Positions 1 through 12,800 of a stretch of DNA of 64,000 nt are shown here, in pieces. Origin of the DNA: Romanomermis culicivorax (taxonomy: Eukaryota > Nematoda > Enoplea > Mermithida > Mermithidae). The position numbers and the translations under genes are program-made. The notes beneath the pieces are model-generated. The model was not told the DNA's origin. It made no database searches and saw only the letters and a list, made by a program, of their open reading frames with translations. How positions within the stretch are numbered: position 1 is the stretch's first letter; every line of letters starts with the position of its first letter. The stretch is taken from assembly GCA_963922205.1 (NCBI GenBank), contig CAWUHX010000160.1:558001-622000 (forward strand), in the 5' to 3' direction.

Positions 1-943
1 GCTCACACGAAACATAATTTGGTGCTGGAACCCGCCCATCTGCTAATTTGGTGTGGAACCCGCCCATCTAGTACTAAGTTGCATAGATCAGGACCTATCG
101 TCCAGGCATGAGACGAAAACCAACCAGAGAATATTGTAATATTGAAGATGACATGCCTTCTTTTTTCTTTCCTTTTCTTTTTTTTTTGTTTCTCTTCGTT
201 TTCATCGTTTCTTTTTTCCTCTCTGCACAATGTGAAGGAGCCTGGCATATCCCCATCTCAAAGTTTAATGTTTCTTGGAGTTCCACTGTTTTTAGAAATA
301 TTCTCAAACGGCAGATATGCTCATAAACTTACCATGTTATGTGAAGAGCCTGCCCCAACTTGCATAACAAGCAGGGTTACATTATTGCTGACAAGTTTAG
401 TCGCATTTTGTTAAATATTGTTTTTTGGTACACTAGCTTTTCTACAACTTTTTGGAAGTGTAAACTCCACGCAGATACGCTGCTTTTTTGGTTTCTAACA
501 AACTGTGACAAATCTGATGGTACTGGTTAACTTTATATTGTTTTGGTTTCCCTGCTGAATAGTCAAGGGCAAAGGTCATTCACCGTAAAATGGCCATAAA
601 GCTCTAATGTTCAAGAAGCCAAATTCTTCAGAGAGATGTCTCATCATTTGAAGGTCAATTAAAAAGGCTATCCGTTCAGTCTATTATCAAATATGAGTGG
701 TTGTGGTTCATCGGCTTCCATCTTTTGACGCCAGGAGATATAAAGTGTCATATTTTTGTCGGTGGAAGATCTTTAATTTTGTTCATTTTACAATGAAACC
801 AAAATATTACAGAGAAAATGACCAGTCAAAATTCGTCACATTCTGTTGACTATTAACCGTCATTTCTGCTGTTTACATTTCCAAAATTTTGGCGGGAAAG
901 TTGGTATACAGGTTCGGCTAGACTTTTGAGTGGCACTGTACAC

Positions 944-1644
944 TAGAGATGTATCGGGTACCCGGACCCGAAATAGGACCCGAAATTACCCGACCATTTT
1001 GCTGGACCCGGACCCGATATTCTCAAAATTTTGGACCCTGACCCGGATCCGATATTTCCAAAATTTTGGACCCGGACCCGAAAAAATTATCACAATTTTG
1101 ATTCAGGTCTGATGTATAATATATAGTGTATTTTTCCGAAAATGCTTCTGAATTAGAAACATGGAACCTTTTGGCTTTTGCCAAACCATAACTCACATAG
1201 AGCTAAAAATTTGTGGATTTATACAACTAGCCTTCAACAATTTTCTGAATGAAAAATCATACAGTAAAACCTTCCTGTGAACAATTTTGACAACAGTATT
1301 GGTTTTTTGTCATTTTTGAATTTAGAAGTAGTTTATTTTAAAAAACTATAGTAATTCATCTGAAATCAAATACTCACATTGAAGAATGTAATGACACATC
1401 AATTATTTATTATAATATGAAAAGTAACAAATAAAAATTTATTGTTTAAATCACTATGAGACTGACTTAGATTTATAATGTATAGCAACCACAAAATAGC
1501 GTAGCATGTGTAAAAATATAACGGACCCGGACCCGAAATAGGACCCGAAATTACCCGACTATTTTGCTGGACCTGGACCCGATGTTCTCAAAATTTTGGA
1601 CCCGGACCCGATTTTCGTAAAATTTTGGACCCGATACGTCTCTG
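944..1644. mobile_element. hAT-like non-autonomous element, TIR TAGAGATGTATCGGG
   Basis: The left end reads TAGAGATGTATCGGGT and the right end ACCCGATACGTCTCTG, an imperfect TIR. Both flanks carry the perfect 8-bp duplication CTGTACAC (936-943 and 1645-1652), as expected for hAT-type integration. The first 140 bp and the last 120 bp are direct copies of a segment rich in GGACCCGGACCCGA and CTCAAAATTTTGG. The middle (about 1138-1345) resembles another dispersed repeat of this window (see 31193-31430). No transposase frame is seen. Confidence 0.85.
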
Positions 1645-1939
1645 CTGTACACACTGCGTAACTTAATCAAAAGACAGTCATGCCAAAAAGAAAAAAACTT
1701 GTTCCGGAAATCGATTTATGATGAAAATACTCAATTTTTTATGCAACCAAGCAGGAACTCATTCGTTCTAAATGACCGATATAAACCATGAAAAACCATC
1801 GGTCATCGGTATTTTTTTGTAAACCATTGGCCGAGGCCAAAAAACCAAATAATTGGACAATGTATATGCCGATGCATTAGTCGATCACTACTCACCATAT
1901 AGCTTATCATATGACCGACGATTTCTAGGGGATTCCTAT

Positions 1940-2311
1940 CATACATATAATGGAACTCCGAGGTCTGGGATGAAGCTACTTTTTTGTAGTCGGAGGATTT
2001 ATGATTGCCAAAAATTTCAGGGAGAGCTTTTGAAAAAAAATTTCGATTTAGAAAAGTGAAATTTTTGTTTGAAAAGCCGCAACATTTTCGACCGTTTTGT
2101 CCAAAAATGACTATTTTTGATCAAAAAATTGACATTTTTCATTTTTTCCGGCCAATAGTGTGGGTGTCCATCATATGTCTAGTCGTATGATTGGCAAATC
2201 TTGGGGGTGACTAGCCACTTGGTGAGCGATTTCTGGAGAGTTATTTCTGCTAACCCCCATATTTTCATAGGTATATGTTTCCTTTGAAACTTTCCCCCCA
2301 ATTACATGTAT
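1940..2311 (+). mobile_element. Decayed CATACATGTAA-family MITE
   Basis: It starts CATACATATAATGGAACTCC, continues with the family words CCGAGGTCTGGG and GTCGGAGG, and ends in CCCCCCAATTACATGTAT. Just to its left (about 1891-1939) is the 3' part of another copy (CCATAT...ATATGACCGACGATTTCT). No clear target duplication remains, so this is an older copy than those at 11755 and 63506. Confidence 0.6.
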
Positions 2312-2520
2312 CGTTTGTAGAAGTTTTACTCATTTTTCTGTTGTGTCTTTTAAAATTCAACGCATTTAACAAAAATTATCCAACAAGTGTAGTTCAGATG
2401 TGTTTTGAATCAACTCGTCTTGTGTATCATTTCATGCTTAATGTATAAAATGCTCTTGATTTTTTCGTCCTGCCATCAAATCATGAGAAACGATTTCTTT
2501 ATCGACTTGTAATTTTTTAG

Positions 2521-5500
2521 CAAAAAGCATCGTGCCGGTATGATGAACAAAGTAGATTGGCTGGATCGTTTAACTTTTCGTGAAATCGAAATGGTCAATG
2601 AACGCGAAAAACGTCAATCAAATGGTTTATATTTGAACGTCGAATTTCCATACGTGCATCACGAAAACGTCGAACATTTAATCGTCTATTTCGAGCCGAA
2701 CGCCGATCAGTACACCTACTTTCAACCGAATCCGTCGTTAATTACGGCTCCTGACCCAGAAATGGGTTTAGACAATCTAGTCGAGGCGAAACATCATTTA
2801 TTGGCCAGAAGTTCGAGGATAGGTGAGAATTTTTGATTTATGATTCATTCCAGACAGCCACGAGAAGTAATAACGTAATATCTCGTTCATTAAGCCGCTT
2901 TACGCGTAATAAACAACTACATTCTATTTATTTTGAAATGGCAGATGTAGCGAATAATTGGAAGTAAATTCAATTCGGAAAAAAGTAATCTTAATACTGT
3001 AATGGATGAGAATAACTTTCTCGTCAATTAGCCACGAACATAAGTCTGAAAATTTTCTCAAATAATCTGGTCAAATGCTCGTAGGCCTTGATACCATTCT
3101 ATCCAAATCAAAAATGGATAATCATGATGTTATTATTTTGATTTCCGCCTTCCCTTTGCCAGGAAGAAATTATGTTTTTCTACAGGATCAATTGCGTGTT
3201 GAACTCACTTTTTTGTCGCTGTATTTGCCATTTCAAAGTGTATGGACTATAACTTCATGTGTGATTGCACAAGTTTCATTTGATATATCATCGCTCGGAA
3301 GATTTGCCCTTTTTCGACAACATTCCTGAGTTTTAGGTGCCGGAGATAGAGAGTTGAAGCCGAATGCCGTTACTAGGGATCTTTTGAATACCATTGTTGA
3401 ATACCCGCCGAATATGGAATTATCCAGTGAAGAGAAAGATTTAATATGGAAATTCAGATTCTTTTTACAAGCGAACAAAAATGCTCTTCCGAAGTTTGTT
3501 TACTGTGTCAATTGGGATTTGCCGAACGAAGTTCAACAAGCCGTTCGTCTATTGGAAGATTGGTCACCCGTTGACGTCGACGCGGCTTTAGAATTATTAT
3601 CCGCAAAATTCACACACAAAGCCGTACGACGTTATGCAGTGACGCGTTTAAATCAAGTGAAATTTTTTCCGGAATTATATTTTATTGTTTGTTTGGATTG
3701 ATTGAATCTTCATAGGCTGATGATGAGGATTTATTATTGTATCTGCCTCAGTTGGTGCAAGCCTTGAAGTACGAAGATGCTATGCAAATTCTATCGGGTG
3801 CTGATACGTCGTTCGTGCAAGAATTGACGGTATTATCAGGTAAAGTCAACCCTATAGGTACAAATATTTTTCCCATATTCACACGTTGATATGTACGTGT
3901 ATTGTTGCAAAAGTGTGGCAACTCTTAGACGACCGTGTTATACATTCGCTTCCTGAAGAATCTGAAAATGTTTTCAATATCTTTTTGTCCTATCGTCGAT
4001 TAACGATTCACTTACAAATCTGCTTTTTCAGATAAATCGTCACGTGCGGAACTTAACGATAATTCACTCCTAAAACAAGTCGAAAACGAATTTAGCTCTG
4101 ACAAATCAGATCAGCTTTCTCACCGCCCGTCAGTCGCTTCGTCACATCAATCAATTGAAGATGAAAACAAAGAACATCCAAGTAATCTGCTGCCCCATTT
4201 TCAGACGCTCACGTTTTTTCGTGTGCACGAAAATGACGAGATGGATTTTAACACCTTACCTTTTTCCAGAAGCAAATAACTTTTCAATTCCTCTGACCCC
4301 AACTAAAAGAGTTTTTTTCAAGCAACCGATAAAAGTAACGAGATGGACTTAGCTACATTTCTGATTAGCAGAGCATGCAAAGACCCGACTATAGCAAATT
4401 ATTTGTATTGGTATGTAAAAGTAGAATGCGACAGCGGCGTTCAAAGTGGTAGTCCTTTGGTGAGCAAATGTTGCGCTATATATGGATGCGTACACGCGCA
4501 CGTATATGAGAAGATTCGTGAATATTTTTTTCCTATAAAATTCTTTCCGAAGAACTCGAAACAAAAACGATCTTGTAATATTTCACATATAGGTTTTTTT
4601 CGTAATAAGTTTCAGCAAACCATAAACCTATCGTTAACTTTTCACTGTGTCTTGAATCGTCGAATAAATCTCCAAATTCCTGTCATTCGCAGCTTGTCCT
4701 TTTTGAAAGCAATACTATGATTCTTGAGAGTATATTCTGTGAAATGAGTGTGTAGGCAAGAAAGTTTCTAGTTTATTCGTTAGCTTGTGTCCTTTTTCGA
4801 GTCATCGTTCAACTATCGATCTCATTGTACTCATGTTAAAGAATAAAACTATCACAATCTAAAAACACACATTTACATTAAAATGCTTGTCTTATTTTCG
4901 CTAAACTGGTTTGATTCGCTTTCACAGCATTACTTTAAAAAATGAAGACACTCTGCCTCGAATTTCGAACTATCCAACGTTTCTTTGCAGATTTATGGTA
5001 TAACTAACTATTGAGGAAAATCGCGTATTTTCGACTTTAAGATAACGGTAATTTTCTTCACATCACCTTCTCAGGGCGAAATTTCAGCTTCGTCACCCAC
5101 TCATCATCAAAGAAAACCCAGCGGAAACGTCAACGTAGTCCCCGTTAGTCGTGAAACTGGCGCCAACAACGTTCGTATTATGTATACGGCCGTACTCAGT
5201 CGACTATCCAAAGCCTTAGCCAAAGGAGGCATTGAAGCCAAGCGCAGAAGGAACCAATTATTATTGCAACAGAGATTTGTTAATAAGCTGGCCAAAGTAA
5301 GTTTTTATAATCTAGTTTTATAAATACAATAATTTTTAAGTTGTCATTTTGTATATACTGCATTTCAACGCTGATTACTAATATTTCGGAAAAGGTCTGA
5401 ATTGTTCGCTGTGTGTCAGAATTCCGTCCGAGTCATTTTTTTCAGAATTCTTAGTTCTGATTTTCTAAAACACGTTCCACACCATTTTCAGATTTTTTCC

Positions 5501-7095
5501 GCTTTTCTGTTCAGGTTTCATGCGCCATGGTGAAAGAGAGCGGCAATCGTAAGAAAAAGATCGAATTTTTACAGCATTTATTGACAGATAATCAACACGA
5601 TGATTTGATCAATTTTTTGAATCTCGATTCTTTACCTTTACCACTTGATCCGAGCGTCAAAATTTCCAGCATTTTGCCAGAAAAAGCCAGCGTTTTCAAT
5701 AGCGCCAATATGCCTTGTAAATTGGTGTTCCGTTGCGTCGACGGTCGGGAATATACAACTATATTCAAGCACGGCGATGATTTAAGGTTAGTTATAAGCT
5801 GAAACTGACAATAACGGTAGATAATTCATTTTTTCCAAAAATTCCAAAAGTCGGATCTGAAAGTAAATTCATTGTTTTTTGTTGCTATTCCTGGCTTTAT
5901 CCTGCTTTTCTTTCTTTTAAATTATTAGCATTTTCATTTTTAGACAAGATCAGCTAATCGTCCAAATTATTACTTTGATGGATAAGTGTCTTCGAGAAGA
6001 AAATCTGGATTTGAAATTGACACCGTACAGGGTTCTAGCAACGAGCACCACGCAAGGATTTGTACAGTTTATTGATTCTCAACCGCTTAGGGATTTATTG
6101 CACGACTGGAATACGATACAGGTAATAATTATGAGACAGCTAGAGAGAAGGTATATTATACAAATTTGATCTAAATACTCCACATTTGTAAAAAATTGGG
6201 AACGTTAAAGACTCTGAATTTGAGGCAGAATGTTTCTTCGATCATTTGCCTATCCTGACATGCACGTTTTTAGGAATTTTTTAAAAATTATGGTTCCGAT
6301 GCGAACGGACCGTTTGGAATTCAAGCCGAAATTATGGACAATTATGTGAAAAGCTGCGCTGGATACGCTGTTATAAGTTATTTATTGGGAATCGGTGATC
6401 GACATCAGCATAATTTACTACTGTGCCGGAATGGCAAACTTTTTCATATTGATTTCGGCTACATATTAGGTGAGCTGAAAATTTTCTTTAGAATTTCCGT
6501 TTCAACGTTCGTTATGAATATTCACTTCTGCTTTTTCGATGGGCAAAGCATCTTGAAGTTATTTTTATAGGTCGGGATCCAAAACCATTGCCACCTCCAA
6601 TGAAAATTACCAAAGAAATGATCGAAGGAATGGGCGGCTTCAGTAGTCCTCTATTTCAAGAATTTCGAACCCTATGTTACACGGGATTTTTACATTTGAG
6701 GCGACACGCCAATCTATTTTTAAATTTGTTTGCTTTGATGGTCGACGCTAGTATACCTGATATTGCCCTGGAGCCGGATAAAGCCGTCAGAAAAGTTCAA
6801 GTAACGCTAATAATAAAAAACATTAAGCAAACTTGCCATCTTTCACTTTAAAACATTTTGATGTGCCTCAGAATTTGTCAACAATCGTCAACATTTTTTT
6901 GCAAAATTCTGAAATGTTGGTATTGTTGCAAACAGCGGTTTCATTTGATTTTTTCTTCAGGAAAGATTTCTATTGCATTTGTCCGAAGAAGAAGCAGTTA
7001 AGGCTATGCAACAATTAATTGATGATTCTATTTCGGCGAGAATGGCCGCATTTGTTGATATGATGCACGATGTCGCTCAATACTTAAGAGCATAA
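2521..7095 (+). CDS. Vps34: Class III phosphatidylinositol 3-kinase Vps34 (PIK3C3), 5'-partial, 11 exons
   Basis: Exons: 2521-2822, 3337-3656, 3716-3839, 4032-4181, 4323-4459, 5075-5296, 5515-5786, 5944-6121, 6274-6469, 6571-6800 and 6961-7095 (TAA). All junctions are GT-AG and phases agree, giving 754 residues in the window. The enzyme phosphorylates phosphatidylinositol to PI3P on endosomes and autophagosome membranes, in complex with Vps15 and Beclin (family knowledge). Visible signatures are [14 protein letters not shown] after the C2 region, the helical (PIK) domain with [11 protein letters not shown] and [17 protein letters not shown], the ATP-site lysine in [13 protein letters not shown], the catalytic loop DRHQHN (codons from 6397; other family members have DRHLDN), the DFG (codons from 6451) and the family C-terminal helix ending AQYLRA. 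The C2 domain start is missing from the window. The largest introns (2823-3336 and 4460-5074) hold nothing recognisable. Confidence 0.95.
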
Positions 7096-7647
7096 ATTCT
7101 ATAAGCACAGAACTTTCGACGCTGGCCGTTATGAAATTATTCTTGCAAGCGCGATTATTTGTATTATTTACGTCGTTTTTTGTTCAGTAAGATTGTAGAT
7201 AATGTGATGATAACAATACATAAATCAGAAAAGTTTCAGATTAATCCTTCCATGCCCTGTCCCATTGCCGCATGGTCCCCGTAATTTTTCTAACGTCCGT
7301 AGAAAGGGCACGGCAAGAATTTTGCAAAAGGGAGGGTCCTCGGACTGGGGTGGGGCTGAGTGATAAAAAAAACAAAAATCAAAATCCGCGAGCATGTTTA
7401 TCACACGTTATATGCATGAAAATAAACCTGTTATCAAAAAAGTACGATGATTTTTTCGGTCCGGGGTCTTAGGTAGGGGGGCTTACCCCCGTTCCAAGCA
7501 TGTGTGGTCTCTTCTGTAGTCCATTTAATTTCAAACGATCCCCGGTGGTGCAAAACGCAAATGAGAAGAAACGGATTTCACCGCGTAGCGCAAACTGGAG
7601 TTCTTCGAAAGCTGCTACGGACAACTTGCGAAAAAATTACGATACAT

Positions 7648-7906
7648 GGCCTGGTTTCATCCAAAAAACTAAGCTCCAGCGGAACTGCGAGCTGTGGCTT
7701 AACTCTATATGTCGTATCATTGCCGTTAGGATGCAGCCTAACTCGTACGCACAAAACATATCGGAGCTGAGCCGCAGCTTAGCTTTATCGATATGTTTTG
7801 TGTGTGCAATTAAGCTGCAGCTGGGCTGCACCTTAACGACAATGATATGACATACAGAGTTAAGCTATAGCTTAAGCTGGAGTAAGCCTCATTGATGAGC
7901 CGGCCG
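7648..7906. mobile_element. AGCT-rich palindromic element, copy 1 (diverged)
   Basis: It is bounded by GGCCTGGTTTCATCCAAAAA on the left and TTGATGAGCCGGCC on the right, which are inverted copies of the ends seen at 24599-24821 and 26833-27182. The interior is made of nested inverted modules such as TTAAGCTGCAGCTGGGCTGC and CTATAGCTTAAGCTGGAG, so the whole strand can fold on itself. It contains no open frame of note and no target duplication I can identify. Confidence 0.7.
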
Positions 7907-8941
7907 GGATTTTTATTTGCAAAAACATCTTTTTGCCTAATAGAGGCTGATATCAAAAATTTACTATATGTAGCCTTTTTTATGATCATATCCGAATTTT
8001 GCGTCTTTGGTATTTCATGTTTTTTTGTTCTTTACCTTCTTCCAATGCTATTTTTGGAGTGACATTCTACAAATCTGAATCATGGTCAAGATTTTGATTT
8101 TTTTAAATCTTCGTTGCTTTCTCTTACATTCCGTTTTTTTTGACTCGGTTATTCGAGTTTTCATTTCTTTATTCGGCTTTCAGGTTTGCTTCATTTGTCT
8201 AGACCACTGAGAGTTTCCTGGTAGTATCCAAAAAGGAGATATACATTTTCTCTGTCCAACCACTACTTTTGTACATAGCCACTATATATTGTATTATGTA
8301 AATATTTTCATGCCAAACCGATTAATATATTGTTTATTTTGTCAATCTGGAAGATTTTTCTCGACGACCAATATTTCCGTCGGTGAGTGTACTGTAACAA
8401 AAAGAAGGAAAATTTACGTAATATATCTGGGTAAGATTATGTTAACCGGGCGACAACAAACCTTTCTCGCATAATCTGATAATTTGCTTCGTCACATGTA
8501 TTTTTAGGCGCCTACCGCCTTGCTCTCGGCCACCCATTTACAGTGGTCATTATTAACCGATTAGTTACAAAGTAAACATCGACCACCGGACCGTTCACCG
8601 CTGCTTGATATTCGGTCGTGAATTGTCGTATTTTTTATGGAAGGTACGGTGTGAATTTTCTTTATGACATTGTCTGATAATGTATATGAGTTTAATGTTC
8701 GTCGAAGAAATGGGCATTTTCGGAGGCTACTGACGGTTATTGTGATTTGGTTACAGTCGGAAATATCTTTATAATGTTCCGAATCTTGTATACCAAAGTT
8801 TCCGGAAGTTTTTCACTCCTGCAGCCAGCCGCCCGTTGCAAACGAAGTAGTCAAAATAGCTAATTTCCCTTCATTGCTTTCGCTTTAACTGGCACGATTG
8901 TTCATCATAAGTTATCTAAAAATAAATCTCATGGTCAAGAG

Positions 8942-9295
8942 CATACATGTAGCGGTGGTCGGGCGACTTTTTTATGGCCGGAGGTTACTGATTTCCCAAA
9001 ATTTTGGGGGAGGGGTCTCTGAGGGCAAAAATATTCGAATTTTTTCCAGAAAAGTTCCTAAAACAGTTTAAAAAATTGTAATTTTTGTTTTAACAACCGC
9101 AAAAATGTATTCACGCTACGAAGTGCCGATTAAATTGACGTTTTTCAGTATTTTTCCGACCAAAAGTATGGGGGCCCTATGACTACCATATGGCTAGCCA
9201 TAGGACTGGAAAGTCACGGGGGATCGCCCAATGGCTAGCCATATGGTCGACGATTTCTGTGGGGGTTCCTAGCACTTCCCACCCCACTTCCTTAA
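8942..9295 (+). mobile_element. Diverged CATACATGTAA-family MITE
   Basis: The left end CATACATGTAGCGGTGGTC is intact. The body shows CCCAAAATTTTGGGGGAGGGG and the hairpin pair ACCATATGGCTAGCCAT ... ATGGCTAGCCATATGGT separated by the family loop. The right end (CCACTTCCTTAACTATA) has lost the usual TTACATGTATG, so the terminus is approximate. Confidence 0.65.
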
Positions 9296-9897
9296 CTATA
9301 AAAAGTTTGATTGCTCTCCTGATTTTTAACTTTTCTGGAAAGAATTTCATTATATCTCTGAAACTCAACCGAAGTATATTGCAATCTTCTACTAGAATCA
9401 CATTTCAACATGTTTTTCTTCTAGCTACCCGATATTATGCTCTCATTGTCATACGATCATTACATTAGCATTACGTTATATTATTACGCTTCGTTCCGAA
9501 ATTTATTTCCCTTTGTAGCAGTCTTACTGTAACTGGCATTTGTCCAACAGAAGTACAGTAAGTCCGACGGATTATTTGTTTTAGTTTTTTGTTCACTGGA
9601 ATGTTTTATTCTGCTTGTGTATGACAGATACGATACGATCTCTCGTTGGCACATTAAACAGTACCTACAAACTCACATTACGCATCATACCTTCACATAA
9701 TGGCATATTTAATATATTATATCTACGAAAGTTTGAAACGTAGGAAGCTCTGCATTTTCACTTACAGAAACTGGTGGTACCGTTTTTCAGCGCGTAAAAC
9801 ACTGCTTTTTGTACCTTTTGTATGGAAATCACCATGCTATTTAGACAGTTAGTCAAAAATCAGCTTTTGTTTGGCAGGTGCCGCTGTTTTTAATATT

Positions 9898-12800
9898 ATG
9901 AATAATATTTTGGTTAACGGCTACGGATCCAACAGCGACAGGCAAGGACTCCGAAAACCGAAATGCGCCCGGTGTCGAAATCACGGCATGGTTTCGTGGT
10001 TGAAAGGTCACAAAAGGCATTGCAAGTTCAAGTGAGGAAAATTAATTTTTAGAAGTGAAATTGAATGATCTTTTCTTTCTGAAATACGGAATTCGGCAAT
10101 TGATGCTGAGTTGTTCCCCTGATTTTGATCTGTTAATGTTGGTTTTCGGATGAACGTTGGTGTTTCAAATATAAGCATCTTTGTTTTTATTATGTCTTAT
10201 ATATAATATGCAGAAAACTTTTCGCATGAACTTTTTCTTCCAAATGCTTATTTTAGTAATCATAAACAAGGCAATACCTTAGGGTGATACAAGAACTGCC
10301 CCTTGCAAAAATGTAATATTGCGCACGGAGTATATGAGGTTTCAGTTTTTTTATTCAATGTCAAACTCAACTATCCAATTAAAAATGTTTCTTCTCTGAC
10401 TGGTCATTGTTACTCAAAATTTCATGGGTCGTTTTTAAAAATTTTCGAGAATGGTGACAAATTTTGGAAGGAAACTCATAATATGAGACTTATATGCAAT
10501 AAAAAACGCTGAACAAAATAGTTGTGTACAAGGACTTGGATTTCAGTTTTTTTCAATGAGATTTCTGAATCATCTGCCGTCCTTGAATTAAAAATTTCGA
10601 TAAATGACAATTTCATTCAAAAACTACAAATGCGCGATAACTAAGATTAACGATCAATGTACAGAAAAACAGAGTATACTGCAGAGCCAACTATAGTTTC
10701 ATTGGTTTGGGAACATGCGTACAATGGTCTACATAGTTTAAAGGTTTTTGTCGAAGGCAAGGTTTGAGAGGCCATCAATTTCTTGTTACGCTGTATGATA
10801 TTTGTTTGAATTCAAACGAAGTCTAATTTTCTAACCAATGTGATTCTCTGTCTGTATACTCTCACTTTGAGGTAAGGTTGATTCTGATTTACATGTTTGT
10901 CTTGAATTTCCCAATCCCTAAGATCATTTTCTCTCCTTCATGTGTTCTTTTTTGATAGACGTATGAGCATGTTGTTTAAGAAGTCAGCGGAAATCTTTTA
11001 CTTTCATTTGAATGGACACTTCCAGCGTAGAATGTTCTATCTAAATGTACAAAAATAGGTACATGAATTTCCTGTATCCTGATTCGTTGCTAAATAATAT
11101 TATGACAGCAAATATTGCAGTCGCATTTTAGATGAACATTTCAACTAAATTGTTACTATAACATTTCATAGAGGAAGCAATTTCATCTCATACAAATGTT
11201 TAAACATGATCCTTTTGAGCTATGATACGTCAACTAAATACTATTCCTGCAACTGTATCGAATCGTCGTCAAGTTTTAAATGCAGGTTGTTTATTTTTTA
11301 GCGGATCTCATCACATAGATTTGGGATAAATGGAAAAGTCAAAAATAAGATGTTTGGGGTGCACAGGGAAAATTTTTCATGTGTGAGAGAATAAAAAAAT
11401 TTTTGATCAGGGGTATACGAGGGCGCACGCCTTCGTCCGCATGGTGTGCTAATAATTCGAAATTTTTCCGCATACGGAAAATTTTCCGTGACAAGATAAA
11501 ATCATGTAAAAATGCTTAGAATGAGTAAAAATTGTAGATTCTAATAAAAAAAACATTTTAGAATTATTGAACAAAACATCATTGTTGCTGTTTATTTGAA
11601 GTGATGCTTCGTTTTTTCGTATAGCGCCGAAAAAAAGTTCTAGATTTTGTTATTGTGGAACTCTTGGAAAACGAATCGTCTCAAAACTTATCCCTAAATG
11701 AAGATTTCGAATTTTCGATCCAGGATAGTGTCTTCATCGCTTGACAGTAAAAAGCATACATGTAACGGGGCCCCGAGGTCTGGGGGGTGGGTTGGGCGAC
11801 TTTTTTGGCGCCGGGGGTCAGTAATTCCCAAAATTTTGAATGGAGGGGTCTCTAAAGAAAAAAATTTTTGATTTTTTCGCGAAAAAAGTCCGAAAAATGG
11901 TTCAAGAAATATTAATTTTTGTCAAAAAAATGATAAAAATGTATTTATGGCGCCAAGGGCCGAGAAAATTGATCTTTTTGACCATTTTTTGTTCAAAAAT
12001 TGACTTTTTTCATTATTTTTCGGACCGAAAGTATGGGGGTCCCTAGAGCTACCATATGGCTAGCCATAGTATTGGAAAATCCTGGGGGGCGGTCGCCCTA
12101 TGGCTAGCCATATGGTTGACGATTTCTGGGGGAGGGGTTCCCATAGCACTTCCCCCCCCCCCAATTACATGTATGGTAAAAAGCGAGGGAAAAAGTTGAG
12201 CAGGTCAATGAAAAAATCTACAAATTCTGAACAGAATACCGAAGAATTTCGATTAAGAAATGATATAAGGTACTTTAGATGGTAAAACTATCGAAGGTCA
12301 ACTATATTTTTGTATACGGAATCCCTGACGTTGAAAAATGTATTCTAGCGATAATTTCAACTTTCATCACATTTTAAAGATTCTTCCAGTTTTACTCACC
12401 CTATAATATTAGCCTTTAGAGATACATAGAAGCAATCGAGGACACTGAAAAATGCAAGTAGATGTGTTTTTGGCAGACAATTTTAATGAATATTATACTT
12501 TCTAGTTATTTAGAAGGAAAAAGGAAAATTTGAGATTTTTACATTCTAAATAGCACCAAAATTCACATTTTCATCAATGCCGATAATAGAAAAAAATTTC
12601 CGTTGTGCGTGAAAAAAGCCTGTGCGAGAGGGGTACAAGTTTTCTTGAAAAAGATTAATTTTGGCAGGAAAATACGATTTTTTGACCACTTTAAGTCAAT
12701 CTCTAAAAGTTGTAATGGGATTACTTTACCAATTATGTTAGGTCATGTTGGCGTATTAGGTGGGAAGGCTTACCCGTACCTACACTATAATCGCTTGTGT

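Larger units (their letters stand above)
1..2520. other. Sequence upstream of the first visible Vps34 exon (probably intron)
   Basis: No convincing exon is visible on either strand. A short direct duplication of about 28 bp around 16-80 (aacccgcccatct occurs twice) opens the window. A hAT-like element (944-1644) and a decayed CATACATGTAA-family element (about 1940-2311) fill much of the rest. Because the exon at 2521 starts inside the conserved Vps34 coding sequence, this stretch is most simply intron, with the C2-domain exons further upstream. Short T-rich open frames at 108-414 look like low-complexity chance frames. Confidence 0.5.
7096..9897. other. Intergenic region between Vps34 and DMRT
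   Basis: This holds the Vps34 3' flank; the nearest canonical AATAAA is at 7421-7426, rather distant from the stop, so the real poly(A) site is uncertain. It also holds a G-rich segment with CTTACCCCCG (about 7440-7500), an AGCT-rich palindromic element (7648-7906) and a decayed CATACATGTAA-family element (8942 to about 9295). The remainder shows no exon I can support. Promoter and 5'UTR of the DMRT gene are expected in its last part. Confidence 0.5.

Noticed and set aside
142..414. Phe/Ser-rich 90-residue open frame at the left edge
   Set aside because: Low-complexity T-rich DNA without domain or splice context.
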